From Spirochaetales bacterium UBA4629 (GTDB lineage: Bacteria > Spirochaetota > Spirochaetia > Sphaerochaetales > Sphaerochaetaceae), in NCBI GenBank assembly GCA_002406055.1, contig DHMZ01000107.1:1-28978 (forward strand): 28,978 bases of DNA, read 5' to 3'. Position numbers and translations under genes: made by a program. The notes under the pieces are model-generated. The model was not told where the DNA came from. It was given only the letters and a program-made list of their open reading frames with translations, and ran no database searches. This document shows positions 7,304 through 13,881 of this stretch, one piece after another. Position 1 is the first letter of the stretch. Each line of letters starts with the position of its first letter.

Positions 7304-7870
7304 ATGGACGAAGAAAAGAAGACAGTAGCAGATAGTTCACTTCTAGATAAACTCATGAAGACTCGTTCTGTCATGATAAGTGGTGAAATAAATAAGGATA
7401 GAGCAGATGACTTTGCTCAGAGAATGTTGGTTTTAGACAGTGAGAATAACGACCCTATTACAGTATATATTAACTCACCTGGTGGCGATGTAGATTCAGG
7501 CTTTGCAATCTATGACATGATTAGATTTGTTAAGTCTCCAGTTACTGTAGTGGGAATGGGTCTTGTTGCAAGTGCTGCAGCGCTTATCTATTTAGCTGTA
7601 GATAAAGAGAAGAGATTTGCATTTCCTAACTCAACATATCTCATTCATCAGCCATTATCACAGTTAAAGGGAACTGCAATCGACTTAGACATATATGCAA
7701 AAAAGCTTGAAACATTAAGATACAAGCTTGATAGCATAATTGCTACATCTACAGGCAGAAGCGTGGAAAGTGTTTCTAACGATACAGAAAGAGATTATTG
7801 GTTAACAGCTGAAGAGGCTCTTAACTATGGTATTGTTGGAAAGATTGTTGAAAATAGAAGAGATTTCTAA
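7304..7870 (+). CDS. clpP: ATP-dependent Clp protease proteolytic subunit (ClpP)
   Basis: A 188-residue serine peptidase that forms the barrel of Clp proteases and works with a ClpX/ClpA-type unfoldase, neither of which is encoded nearby. The catalytic triad is S90 (in V-A-S-A-A-A), H115 (in L-I-H-Q-P) and D164 (in T-E-R-D), with the same 25- and 49-residue spacing as in the E. coli enzyme, and Y-I-N-S-P-G-G as oxyanion-hole segment. The usual S-M-G after the nucleophile is S-A-A here, and the G-G-x-x-G-x-A-x-D loop after the histidine is altered (Q-L-K-G-T-A-I-D), which suggests the second, divergent ClpP paralogue seen in organisms with two ClpPs. The start is ATG 7304, not the TTG at 7286, which lies inside the promoter. 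No terminator is visible before the next gene. Confidence 0.93.
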   Translation: MDEEKKTVADSSLLDKLMKTRSVMISGEINKDRADDFAQRMLVLDSENNDPITVYINSPGGDVDSGFAIYDMIRFVKSPVTVVGMGLVASAAALIYLAVDKEKRFAFPNSTYLIHQPLSQLKGTAIDLDIYAKKLETLRYKLDSIIATSTGRSVESVSNDTERDYWLTAEEALNYGIVGKIVENRRDF

Positions 7871-7876
7871 GTTTCT

Positions 7877-7908
7877 TTGACATATTTTGAAAGAATAGTG
7901 CTTATATT
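7877..7908 (+). promoter_or_regulatory. Putative promoter of the EEP-family lipoprotein gene
   Basis: A perfect -35 TTGACA lies at 7877-7882, six bases after the clpP stop. The best -10 sequence is TATATT at 7903-7908, but the spacer would then be 20 bases. A 17-base spacer gives the poor hexamer GCTTAT at 7900-7905, which would place the transcription start exactly on the ATG at 7912. Either way the transcript has essentially no leader and there is no Shine-Dalgarno. Confidence 0.4.
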
Positions 7909-7911
7909 AAT

Positions 7912-8865
7912 ATGATTAAGTTACTATTCTTTCTTTTTTTATTATTACTCTCGTCTTGTTCTCCAAATGTGGAAGACAAAAGGCTTGTTATATCTAGTTG
8001 GAATACATATTGCTTTTTTGACGGTGTAGAAAACAGTACTGAATATCCATCATTTTCACAAGCGAAAGGTTACACAAGAGCAAAGTATGAAAAGCGAATT
8101 AAAAGCTATGTTCATTACATTTCTACAGTGCTTTCCGATAGTGATATTCTCTTCTTGGAGGAGATAGAGAGTAACAATGTTTTAATTGATCTTCTTGAAG
8201 GTGGGCTAAGTGGTATGGGATATCTTTACTACGGCCTTGCGCAAGAAAAGGTTGGTGAACTATCTGTTGGTTTTATTAGTAGGATAAAGCCAAGCTCCTA
8301 TAGCCTTCATAAAACAACATCATCACGATATATTCTTGAGCTTTCATTCTTTTATAATGATGAAATGATTACAGTATTAGCTCTCCATTTTAAAAGCCAA
8401 TTAACTGAGAGTAATGATATAGAGCGAATGGAGGAAGCAAAACTTGTAGCCTCAATTATTGAAGAAAAAGAGGGCGAAAACGTAGTTGTAATTGGTGACT
8501 TTAATTGTGATGTTTTCTCAAACAAAGGTGAAATGGGAGACGAAAGAGATTCTTCTAATGTTGCAATAAAACTCACTGGAGATGGAAGAAGAGCATATAG
8601 CGGAGTTATGTTTACTCCATTTTTAGATTATGCAAAACCAATAGAAAATGGCACATATTACTATTTGGGAGCTTGGTATAGTTATGATAATGCTCTTCTT
8701 TCTTCTGCATTTTTTGATGGAAAAGGGATTGAGTACGATTCTTTTCGTATAATTAATAGCTCTCTTTGTTCAGATTCTGCAGGCTTACCTCTGAAGTATG
8801 ATCTATCAACAGAATCTGGATTTTCTGATCATTTTGCTATTAGTCTCTATTGTAACTATAATTGA
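7912..8865 (+). CDS. Exported lipoprotein of the endonuclease/exonuclease/phosphatase family
   Basis: A 317-residue protein with a lipoprotein signal peptide: a long leucine/phenylalanine core and lipobox L-S-S-C with the lipid-bearing cysteine at 16. The mature part has the marks of the Mg-dependent EEP (DNase I-like) fold: S-W-N (N31), L-E-E-I-E (E84 or near), A-L-H-F-K (H159), V-I-G-D-F-N (D196, N198) and C-terminal S-D-H-F (D306, H307). These are the metal-binding and catalytic positions of the superfamily, so it is likely an active phosphodiesterase or nuclease anchored outside the cytoplasmic membrane, perhaps for scavenging extracellular DNA or phosphate. The family also includes phospholipases and phosphatases, so the substrate is open. 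It ends four bases before the ogg start, and the ogg promoter lies in its last codons. Confidence 0.82.
   Translation: MIKLLFFLFLLLLSSCSPNVEDKRLVISSWNTYCFFDGVENSTEYPSFSQAKGYTRAKYEKRIKSYVHYISTVLSDSDILFLEEIESNNVLIDLLEGGLSGMGYLYYGLAQEKVGELSVGFISRIKPSSYSLHKTTSSRYILELSFFYNDEMITVLALHFKSQLTESNDIERMEEAKLVASIIEEKEGENVVVIGDFNCDVFSNKGEMGDERDSSNVAIKLTGDGRRAYSGVMFTPFLDYAKPIENGTYYYLGAWYSYDNALLSSAFFDGKGIEYDSFRIINSSLCSDSAGLPLKYDLSTESGFSDHFAISLYCNYN
8834..8862 (+). promoter_or_regulatory. ogg promoter inside the 3' end of the lipoprotein gene, placed for a leaderless transcript
   Basis: TTGCTA (8834-8839), 17 bases, and a perfect TATAAT (8857-8862), then TGAGTT and the ATG at 8869. The whole promoter lies in the last codons of the upstream lipoprotein gene (stop 8863-8865). 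The predicted transcription start is the A of the ATG; no Shine-Dalgarno is visible. Confidence 0.65.
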
Positions 8866-8868
8866 GTT

Positions 8869-9612
8869 ATGACAGAAAACTTAAGAGAAATTTTATTAGG
8901 TGGACAGAGCTTTTCTTGGCGAGAAGAAAATGGTGTTTTTTCTGCTGCATTGAATAACAAAGCTTATAGGATAAGGACGATAGATGATGCTAAAGATGAT
9001 CCATATTTAAGGCGATATTTTGATCTTGATTTCGATTATGAAAAAGCTCGAGAAATAATTAAACAAAAGGATGAAGTATTAAAGAAAGCTGTTGAGCAAG
9101 TTGGCCTATTACGAATACTAAAACAAGATGAATGGACAACTGTTATTTCTTTTATTCTTTCTCAAAATAACAACATTAAACGAATTACCAAGCTATACAA
9201 TACGCTCTCTTCTGCATATGGAAAAGAAATAGAACCAGGCTATTATTCTTTCCCAACTCCTGAAGATTTTAAAGGTGTAAAAGAGGAAGATTTAAGAGCA
9301 CTTGGTGTTGGCTTTCGCGCTCCTTTTATCTTGAGTGCAATTGAGAACAAAGATCTCTTTGAAGAGATAAAGACACTTAACTATGATGATGCATTTAATA
9401 GACTGCAAGAGGTAAAAGGAATAGGTCCAAAAGTCGCTTCTTGTATTCTTATTTTTGGCTATGGTAGACGAGAAGGCTTTCCTATAGATACGTGGATGAG
9501 ACAGTGCTTAAATACCTATTATCCTGATGTGGATATATCGTACTTTAAACCTTATCCGGCACTTTGTCAGCAGTACTTATTTTCTTTTATGAGGGGAAAA
9601 GATAAAGAGTAA
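8869..9612 (+). CDS. ogg: OGG1-type 8-oxoguanine DNA glycosylase/AP lyase
   Basis: A 247-residue HhH-GPD superfamily glycosylase. The N-terminal part has the G-G-Q-S-F-S-W-R segment typical of OGG1 proteins (bacterial OGG often reads G-Q-x-F-R-W). The helix-hairpin-helix with V-K-G-I-G-P-K-V-A-S-C carries the catalytic lysine K188, and D207 in F-P-I-D-T-W is the catalytic aspartate, 19 residues further on as in the human enzyme. S-Q-N-N-N at 98-102 is the conserved asparagine-rich lesion-pocket motif. It should excise 8-oxoguanine opposite cytosine by beta-elimination. The gene is short compared with eukaryotic OGG1 but in the range of bacterial relatives. It is separated from an enzyme of the same specificity but different fold, MutM, by about 2.5 kb. 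It is followed by a strong hairpin at 9673. Confidence 0.9.
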   Translation: MTENLREILLGGQSFSWREENGVFSAALNNKAYRIRTIDDAKDDPYLRRYFDLDFDYEKAREIIKQKDEVLKKAVEQVGLLRILKQDEWTTVISFILSQNNNIKRITKLYNTLSSAYGKEIEPGYYSFPTPEDFKGVKEEDLRALGVGFRAPFILSAIENKDLFEEIKTLNYDDAFNRLQEVKGIGPKVASCILIFGYGRREGFPIDTWMRQCLNTYYPDVDISYFKPYPALCQQYLFSFMRGKDKE

Positions 9613-9672
9613 TCATTCGTGAATATTTATTTGATATGTAAGTAGTTATACATTTTGTATGTCTTGCTAATT

Positions 9673-9698
9673 AATAGCCAGGGAATCCCCTGGCTATT
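9673..9698. terminator. Perfect 11-bp hairpin between two convergent genes, likely bidirectional transcription stop
   Basis: AATAGCCAGGG (9673-9683) pairs fully with CCCTGGCTATT (9688-9698) around a 4-base loop, AATC. It lies 60 bases after the ogg stop and immediately beyond the stop of the convergent lipoprotein gene (stop codon at 9700-9702). Neither strand has a good U tract: the plus side continues GTCATC and the minus side AATTAGC. Its position argues for termination or mRNA 3'-end protection, but the sequence is not a canonical intrinsic terminator. Confidence 0.6.
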
Positions 9699-9699
9699 G

Positions 9700-11802
9700 T
9701 CATCTACTTGTTTTGATGATAGTAAGAGTGTAGCTATCTTTCTTATTATATAAAGCAAGACAAGATCCATTAGGAGAAATCTCTATTGTGTCACTATCGC
9801 TATTATCAAGTTCTATGGATGATGATGGTTCGAGATAATAATCTCCATCTTTTAAACTAGGCGTAAGTGTGTATAGTTTCTTGTTTTTGTTGTCTATTCT
9901 GTAGCCATACTTAACATCTCTACACATTGCTATATCTACAACAGTTCCTTTCTCAAATTCCTCGGTGCTATATAGTTGATAGTCCTCATTTATATCTGTA
10001 CTGTCTTTATAGTAGTAGATGCCTTCTGTTGAAAGTACGAATGCATATTTACCGTCTCGAGTTAAGAAGCCACAACTCTTTGCATCATCAAATTCTTTTT
10101 TGAATTTTCCTTTGTTGTAGTACTCAATGAAATCGTCCCAACTTACCCAACAGAAATACTGAGAAATAGATGCATAACCTTGAGAGTTTATGTGGCTTTC
10201 AATTATCTTTGCTCTTTGTCCTGAAGATGCTATAAAGAAGCCTTGATTAGGAAGTGAGGAGAGCGTTTTAAAACCTGAATATCCATACTCTAAATTAGGG
10301 TCTCCTATATAGCATTCATCCCGATTAATCATCTCACCTTTTTTAGGGTTAATGTTAAAGTAAATGTAGCCCATTCGTGTCTTGTCTGTGCTCTCTATTG
10401 TTGCAAGAAATATGTTATCTCCTTCTGCAATTGAGACAAAGTGGCAAGCACGATTTGTTCCACCATTAGGGTCAAATTGTGTAACTTCATCGTTATATGT
10501 GATTGTGTCTTTGCTTACTATTAGATTAACTGCCTTACAACTAGATGTTTCATTGCAGAGGAAAATTACGGAGTAATAACTGTCTAGCTTATCTCCAGAT
10601 GTGATAAAGTCACAAACATTTCCATCTAATCCTAATTCTTCGTATGAATATGTTGCTTTTAGCGTACATGACGAGAATGATGGGCTAAGTAGCTGAAGTT
10701 TTCTATATTGATTACTTGCAACCAAGAGATCGTTATTAGGTAAAAAATGCGCAACTACGTTATTTCCGAGATAGTATGTTGTTCCATTTTCTATTGTAAT
10801 CTTTTGATACGGATCTCCTTCTTTTGTTGACGATGCAGCTTGGAATGAAATACTCGAGGAACCTACAGAACCATTTTCTCCTGTGCTTGTTAGAACATCC
10901 AATCTGTGTAAGCCTTCAGTAACTCCATTGGTAAATGTAAACTCATTTCCTCGTCCAACCTCAATTCCATCTAGATACCAAATTGTGTTTAGACTTTCTA
11001 AGGAAATTTTAGAATTGGTAGGGATTGAAATATTTACACTAAAAGCTTTGTTTGCTTCCAATAATGACTCAACTCCATTAATCTTTACTTCCACAGGAAG
11101 CGATGTTTTATCTGATATCTTTACTTCAGCACTTCCTGTTGTATCTGTATTAGAAGAGAAGATTATTTCACCATTTGTTGTTATGCCATTAGTGATACGA
11201 ATTGCTTCGGTTAAACCACATAACTTTGTTCCATTTTGGTCTAGTAGGGAAATTTGTAGTGTGTACGATCCAGAAGGAAGATTAGTGTAAACTATTGAGC
11301 TTTCTCCTCCTGTAGGTGTAGATGGTGAAAGAACTATTTCTTTACCATTCTGTGATTTAAACATAGTATGTATAGTTTTTACATTCTTAATCGTTTCACT
11401 ATCCCATTTAATTTTAAGATCTAAGTTTCCTTCTCCTACAAGATTTTCAAGCGCAATAGTTAAATCATTCTTTCCTGCAATTAAAGAAATCTCTCCTTCT
11501 CCGTAAGAGATGTCTCTTCTATTAAAGTTGAAACCATAAACCTTGATTTTCCATTTTCCTACATTAAGGCCATCGATATTAATGTAAGAGTAATAGGTGT
11601 AATAAGGATCGGATTCTTTCCCGTCAGGACTAACAGCAATGACTTTGTAGCCATAGATACTCATCTCCTTTTCGTCTGGCTTGAGAGTTCTTCTCTCGCT
11701 ATCCATTTCAACTCTAAGCGTTGCCGTCTCTGGTTCTGCTTTACATGAAATAAAAGAGAACAGAGTAAGTAGGACAAATAGTCCAACAATGTACTTTTTC
11801 AT
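9700..11802 (-). CDS. Large lipoprotein with Ig-like and beta-propeller-like halves
   Basis: A 700-residue lipoprotein of unknown function. The signal peptide ends in lipobox F-I-S-C with the modified cysteine at 20. After it comes a region rich in beta-strand patterns (residues about 25-150 and again to about 250). Around residues 255-320 is an Ig/PKD-like segment with I-W-Y-L-D-G-x-E-V-G-R-G and then G-x-H-R-L-D-V-L. From about 330 to the end, repeated short strand-turn-strand units suggest a beta-propeller, though I cannot count blades reliably. Proteins of this layout are common among Treponema-like surface lipoproteins; that comparison is from memory and not a match. ATG 11802 is the start: GGAGG lies about 6-7 bases upstream. 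It is a single-gene unit, divergent from the next gene. No catalytic motif is visible. Confidence 0.75.
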   Translation of the reverse strand: MKKYIVGLFVLLTLFSFISCKAEPETATLRVEMDSERRTLKPDEKEMSIYGYKVIAVSPDGKESDPYYTYYSYINIDGLNVGKWKIKVYGFNFNRRDISYGEGEISLIAGKNDLTIALENLVGEGNLDLKIKWDSETIKNVKTIHTMFKSQNGKEIVLSPSTPTGGESSIVYTNLPSGSYTLQISLLDQNGTKLCGLTEAIRITNGITTNGEIIFSSNTDTTGSAEVKISDKTSLPVEVKINGVESLLEANKAFSVNISIPTNSKISLESLNTIWYLDGIEVGRGNEFTFTNGVTEGLHRLDVLTSTGENGSVGSSSISFQAASSTKEGDPYQKITIENGTTYYLGNNVVAHFLPNNDLLVASNQYRKLQLLSPSFSSCTLKATYSYEELGLDGNVCDFITSGDKLDSYYSVIFLCNETSSCKAVNLIVSKDTITYNDEVTQFDPNGGTNRACHFVSIAEGDNIFLATIESTDKTRMGYIYFNINPKKGEMINRDECYIGDPNLEYGYSGFKTLSSLPNQGFFIASSGQRAKIIESHINSQGYASISQYFCWVSWDDFIEYYNKGKFKKEFDDAKSCGFLTRDGKYAFVLSTEGIYYYKDSTDINEDYQLYSTEEFEKGTVVDIAMCRDVKYGYRIDNKNKKLYTLTPSLKDGDYYLEPSSSIELDNSDSDTIEISPNGSCLALYNKKDSYTLTIIKTSR

Positions 11803-11870
11803 ATCAACCTCCAAATTTGTGATATATATACATAACGTCAAAAATTGAAAAATGGTCATTTTACCTGAAA

Positions 11871-11899
11871 TTGTTTTATTTTCTATTCTCTGTTATTCT
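11871..11899 (+). promoter_or_regulatory. Putative extended -10 promoter for the PH-like membrane protein gene
   Basis: TTGTTT (11871-11876), a 17-base spacer and TATTCT (11894-11899) preceded by TG one base away (TGt, 11891-11893), which is an extended -10 arrangement. The transcript would have a leader of about 11 bases holding GAGGAG before the ATG at 11917. This contrasts with the leaderless promoters elsewhere in the window. Confidence 0.4.
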
Positions 11900-11916
11900 T
11901 CTTTGAGGAGAAGTTA

Positions 11917-12402
11917 ATGAAGAAAGATCCTTTATTATTTGTGCTGATGTGCATTGTTGGTGTTTTTGCTTATTTTGCTGCATTTAAAGGAGTTGTACAT
12001 ATTTGGATGATTCCAATAATGCTCATTGTTCTTGGTTTGTGGTATGTAACAGCAATTCTTGTAACTAAAAAAATGATTGCAAAAACTAGAAATGGAGAAT
12101 CTTTCTTTTTTGCTAGAGCTGGGCTTATTAATGAAAGTGAGACTGAAATAATTAGTGGTGCTATAGCTGTTACTAAGAGTGAAATTGTTTTCTATAAGCG
12201 AAAGGGGTTTTCTGGCGGTGTAAAGGTTATATGGTCTTGTTTTACTTCTGAAATTGAGAGCTATTCTATTGGTCTTGTTGATGACAAGCACTATGGAATT
12301 TCCTTAGATTTGAAAGATGCACAGAATGCAAAAAAGATTGTATGCAGCGCTTTAAAAAAGAGAAAAGATGAATTCTTGAATACGCTAGAATGGGTAAAAT
12401 AA
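11917..12402 (+). CDS. Small membrane protein with a possible bacterial PH-like domain
   Basis: A 161-residue protein of unknown function. Two hydrophobic segments, about residues 6-27 and 29-50, form a hairpin in the inner membrane. They are followed by a soluble C-terminal part of about 110 residues with alternating hydrophobic strands (I-I-S-G-A-I-A-V-T, E-I-V-F-Y-K-R, Y-G-I-S-L-D-L) and a final amphipathic helix that contains K-K-R-K-D-E-F. This strand-rich part closing with a helix resembles bacterial PH/GRAM-like domains attached to membrane helices; that is inference from layout. The start ATG has GAGGAG at good spacing. It lies upstream of the barrel-lipoprotein couple (58-base gap) and could be cotranscribed with it. 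Confidence 0.6.
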   Translation: MKKDPLLFVLMCIVGVFAYFAAFKGVVHIWMIPIMLIVLGLWYVTAILVTKKMIAKTRNGESFFFARAGLINESETEIISGAIAVTKSEIVFYKRKGFSGGVKVIWSCFTSEIESYSIGLVDDKHYGISLDLKDAQNAKKIVCSALKKRKDEFLNTLEWVK

Positions 12403-12460
12403 TTACAAATTGTCCTCAATGTAGACAAAAATAAATACAAAGAACTGTTTAGATATAGTC

Positions 12461-12979
12461 ATGAAGAGATTTGTGGCTATTTTTTTATTTATTTTTTCTA
12501 TAACTGCACTTGTTGCTGTACCAGTTTCTTTTACTTTTGATTTAAGAAGTGCTGACTCTTTTTTCTTAAAAGGAGTAAGAATAGATTCTGAACTTAGTTT
12601 TGATATCAAAAATATACGTTTAACATTCCCATTTAGGTATGGTAAAAGTAAAGATTATAATTTAAATGCGTTAGAATCCGGAATTCTGGTTGGAGTATGG
12701 CCAATTGAAGATATGGGGCTTTTTGCGGAAGTATCTCTTATAAAGATTGGATGCATGTGGGGGCTTTATGCTCCTAAGGAAGGTTTTTTCTTTTCTTCTG
12801 AAGCTTCAGTTGGCTGGGAATTTAGATTTAATCATTTTGTACTAAGACCGAAATATACTCTTCGGTCGACATTTTCTTCTGAGGATACTAAAGAAGAAAA
12901 ACTGAAAATAATTCCTCAGTTTTCTTCAAGTCGTATAAGTCTGCATATTGGAGTATTTATTGGAGGTAAGAATGAATAA
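12461..12979 (+). CDS. Small outer-membrane beta-barrel-like protein
   Basis: A 172-residue protein with an N-terminal signal peptide (M-K-R, hydrophobic core, cleavage likely after A-L-V-A near 19). The mature part consists of short alternating strands rich in aromatic ends, for example R-L-T-F-P-F-R-Y, F-F-F-S-S-E-A-S-V-G-W-E-F-R-F and I-S-L-H-I-G-V-F-I, which fits a small beta-barrel of the outer membrane. No family is recognised. No Shine-Dalgarno is seen before ATG 12461; a weak -10-like TTAGAT preceded by TG ends 6 bases upstream, so this start could also be leaderless. Its last 8 bases overlap the start of the following lipoprotein gene, indicating coupled expression. A similar arrangement recurs at 15114-17386. 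Confidence 0.6.
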   Translation: MKRFVAIFLFIFSITALVAVPVSFTFDLRSADSFFLKGVRIDSELSFDIKNIRLTFPFRYGKSKDYNLNALESGILVGVWPIEDMGLFAEVSLIKIGCMWGLYAPKEGFFFSSEASVGWEFRFNHFVLRPKYTLRSTFSSEDTKEEKLKIIPQFSSSRISLHIGVFIGGKNE

Positions 12980-13826
12980 AAGTTTTTTTACGAATCTTGT
13001 TTGCTACTTTTTAATTTTCTCTTTACTCTTAACTTCTTGTTCGCCACAGCTTGCATCGAACAAAAAAATTGAGAAAGAAAAGCTTCTTAGTGAAAGTTCT
13101 CGATTAATTAATCAGTGTTATAGTGATGTTAGAGCAATTATGATTAAAGAAGGGGAGTACAGTGAAGAAGAATTTAACTCGCATGGAATTCTTGATGGTG
13201 AAGAATTAACAAGAAATCTTTATCAAGAAGAAAATGGAAAAGAGTTATTGGAGTTACTTTGTCTATCACAAAATGCTGAAGATGTTGGTGAAGTTCTTTC
13301 TAAAGCGAAAGGCTTTTTAGATAAAGATCAATACAATGAGCTAGAAAACAAGAGTAGAGAAGTTGAAAAAAAGTTCAAAGAAGAAGGAAAGCGAATTGCT
13401 CGTGGCTTAAATCCTGGAGAGAAAGAACAGTTCTATAAAGATTTAAGAAGTGTAACAGTGAAGTCAATTGTTCTTTTAACTGCGGCTATAGTCTATGCAT
13501 GCATTCCAAAGGTAATGTTCTGGGGAAAAGTATCTGCTGCAAGTGCTGTTTCGATTGCTGCCGGTGTTGTTGCCTCAACTCTTATTACTATCCTTGAGTG
13601 GTCAGATAAAGATCTGCAACAAGACTCAGAAGCATTTAAGAATTGGCTAGATAATGTAACTTCAGAGCCAATAGCTGCTTGGGCATTAGCACAAGGCGTT
13701 ATCAACACACAGAGTGCGATATCTACAAACTATGTAACAGGAGCCTTAGTTCTATTTGTTTTTGCTATCTATCATATTACAGATGGGACTAAGAAGCTTT
13801 TGAAAGAATATAATTGGAGAGTATAA
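12972..13826 (+). CDS. Lipoprotein with coiled-coil middle and hydrophobic C-terminal segments
   Basis: A 284-residue protein of unknown function. The signal peptide ends in L-T-S-C with the acylated cysteine at 23. Residues about 35-165 are charged and helical, with E/K-rich heptad-like stretches around E-N-K-S-R-E-V-E-K-K-F-K. Residues about 168-215 contain two hydrophobic segments (I-V-L-L-T-A-A-I-V-Y-A and S-I-A-A-G-V-V-A-S-T-L-I-T-I-L) and another lies near 258-272. It is unusual for a lipoprotein to carry such membrane-like helices; they may form a helical membrane-inserted bundle. I choose ATG 12972 because GGAGG sits 6 bases upstream; the alternative ATG at 12948 has no such site. The start overlaps the preceding barrel gene by 8 bases. 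Confidence 0.65.
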   Translation: MNKSFFTNLVCYFLIFSLLLTSCSPQLASNKKIEKEKLLSESSRLINQCYSDVRAIMIKEGEYSEEEFNSHGILDGEELTRNLYQEENGKELLELLCLSQNAEDVGEVLSKAKGFLDKDQYNELENKSREVEKKFKEEGKRIARGLNPGEKEQFYKDLRSVTVKSIVLLTAAIVYACIPKVMFWGKVSAASAVSIAAGVVASTLITILEWSDKDLQQDSEAFKNWLDNVTSEPIAAWALAQGVINTQSAISTNYVTGALVLFVFAIYHITDGTKKLLKEYNWRV

Positions 13827-13855
13827 TTATCTTATTCTCATTTAATCCTCCTTGT

Positions 13856-13864
13856 TGGTATAAT
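13856..13864 (+). promoter_or_regulatory. pepT promoter, extended -10 type
   Basis: TGGTATAAT (13856-13864) is a perfect extended -10 element. No good -35 lies at the expected distance. Transcription would begin near 13871, giving an 11-base leader that starts at or next to the GGAGG ribosome-binding site (13871-13875), 6 bases before the ATG at 13882. This is a leadered start, in contrast to clpP or era. Confidence 0.6.
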
Positions 13865-13881
13865 AAGAAAGGAGGCATTAA

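Noticed and set aside
11822..11830. TATATATA as a -10 element for the large lipoprotein gene (minus strand)
   Set aside because: The sequence is a simple alternating AT run. The only clear -35-like TTGACG nearby is five bases away, so the spacing is impossible for this pair. The real promoter remains unassigned.
12408..12430. TTGTC...GACAA hairpin after the PH-like gene as a terminator
   Set aside because: Only a 5-bp stem with a 9-base loop, and on the plus strand it is followed by A-rich and not T-rich sequence.
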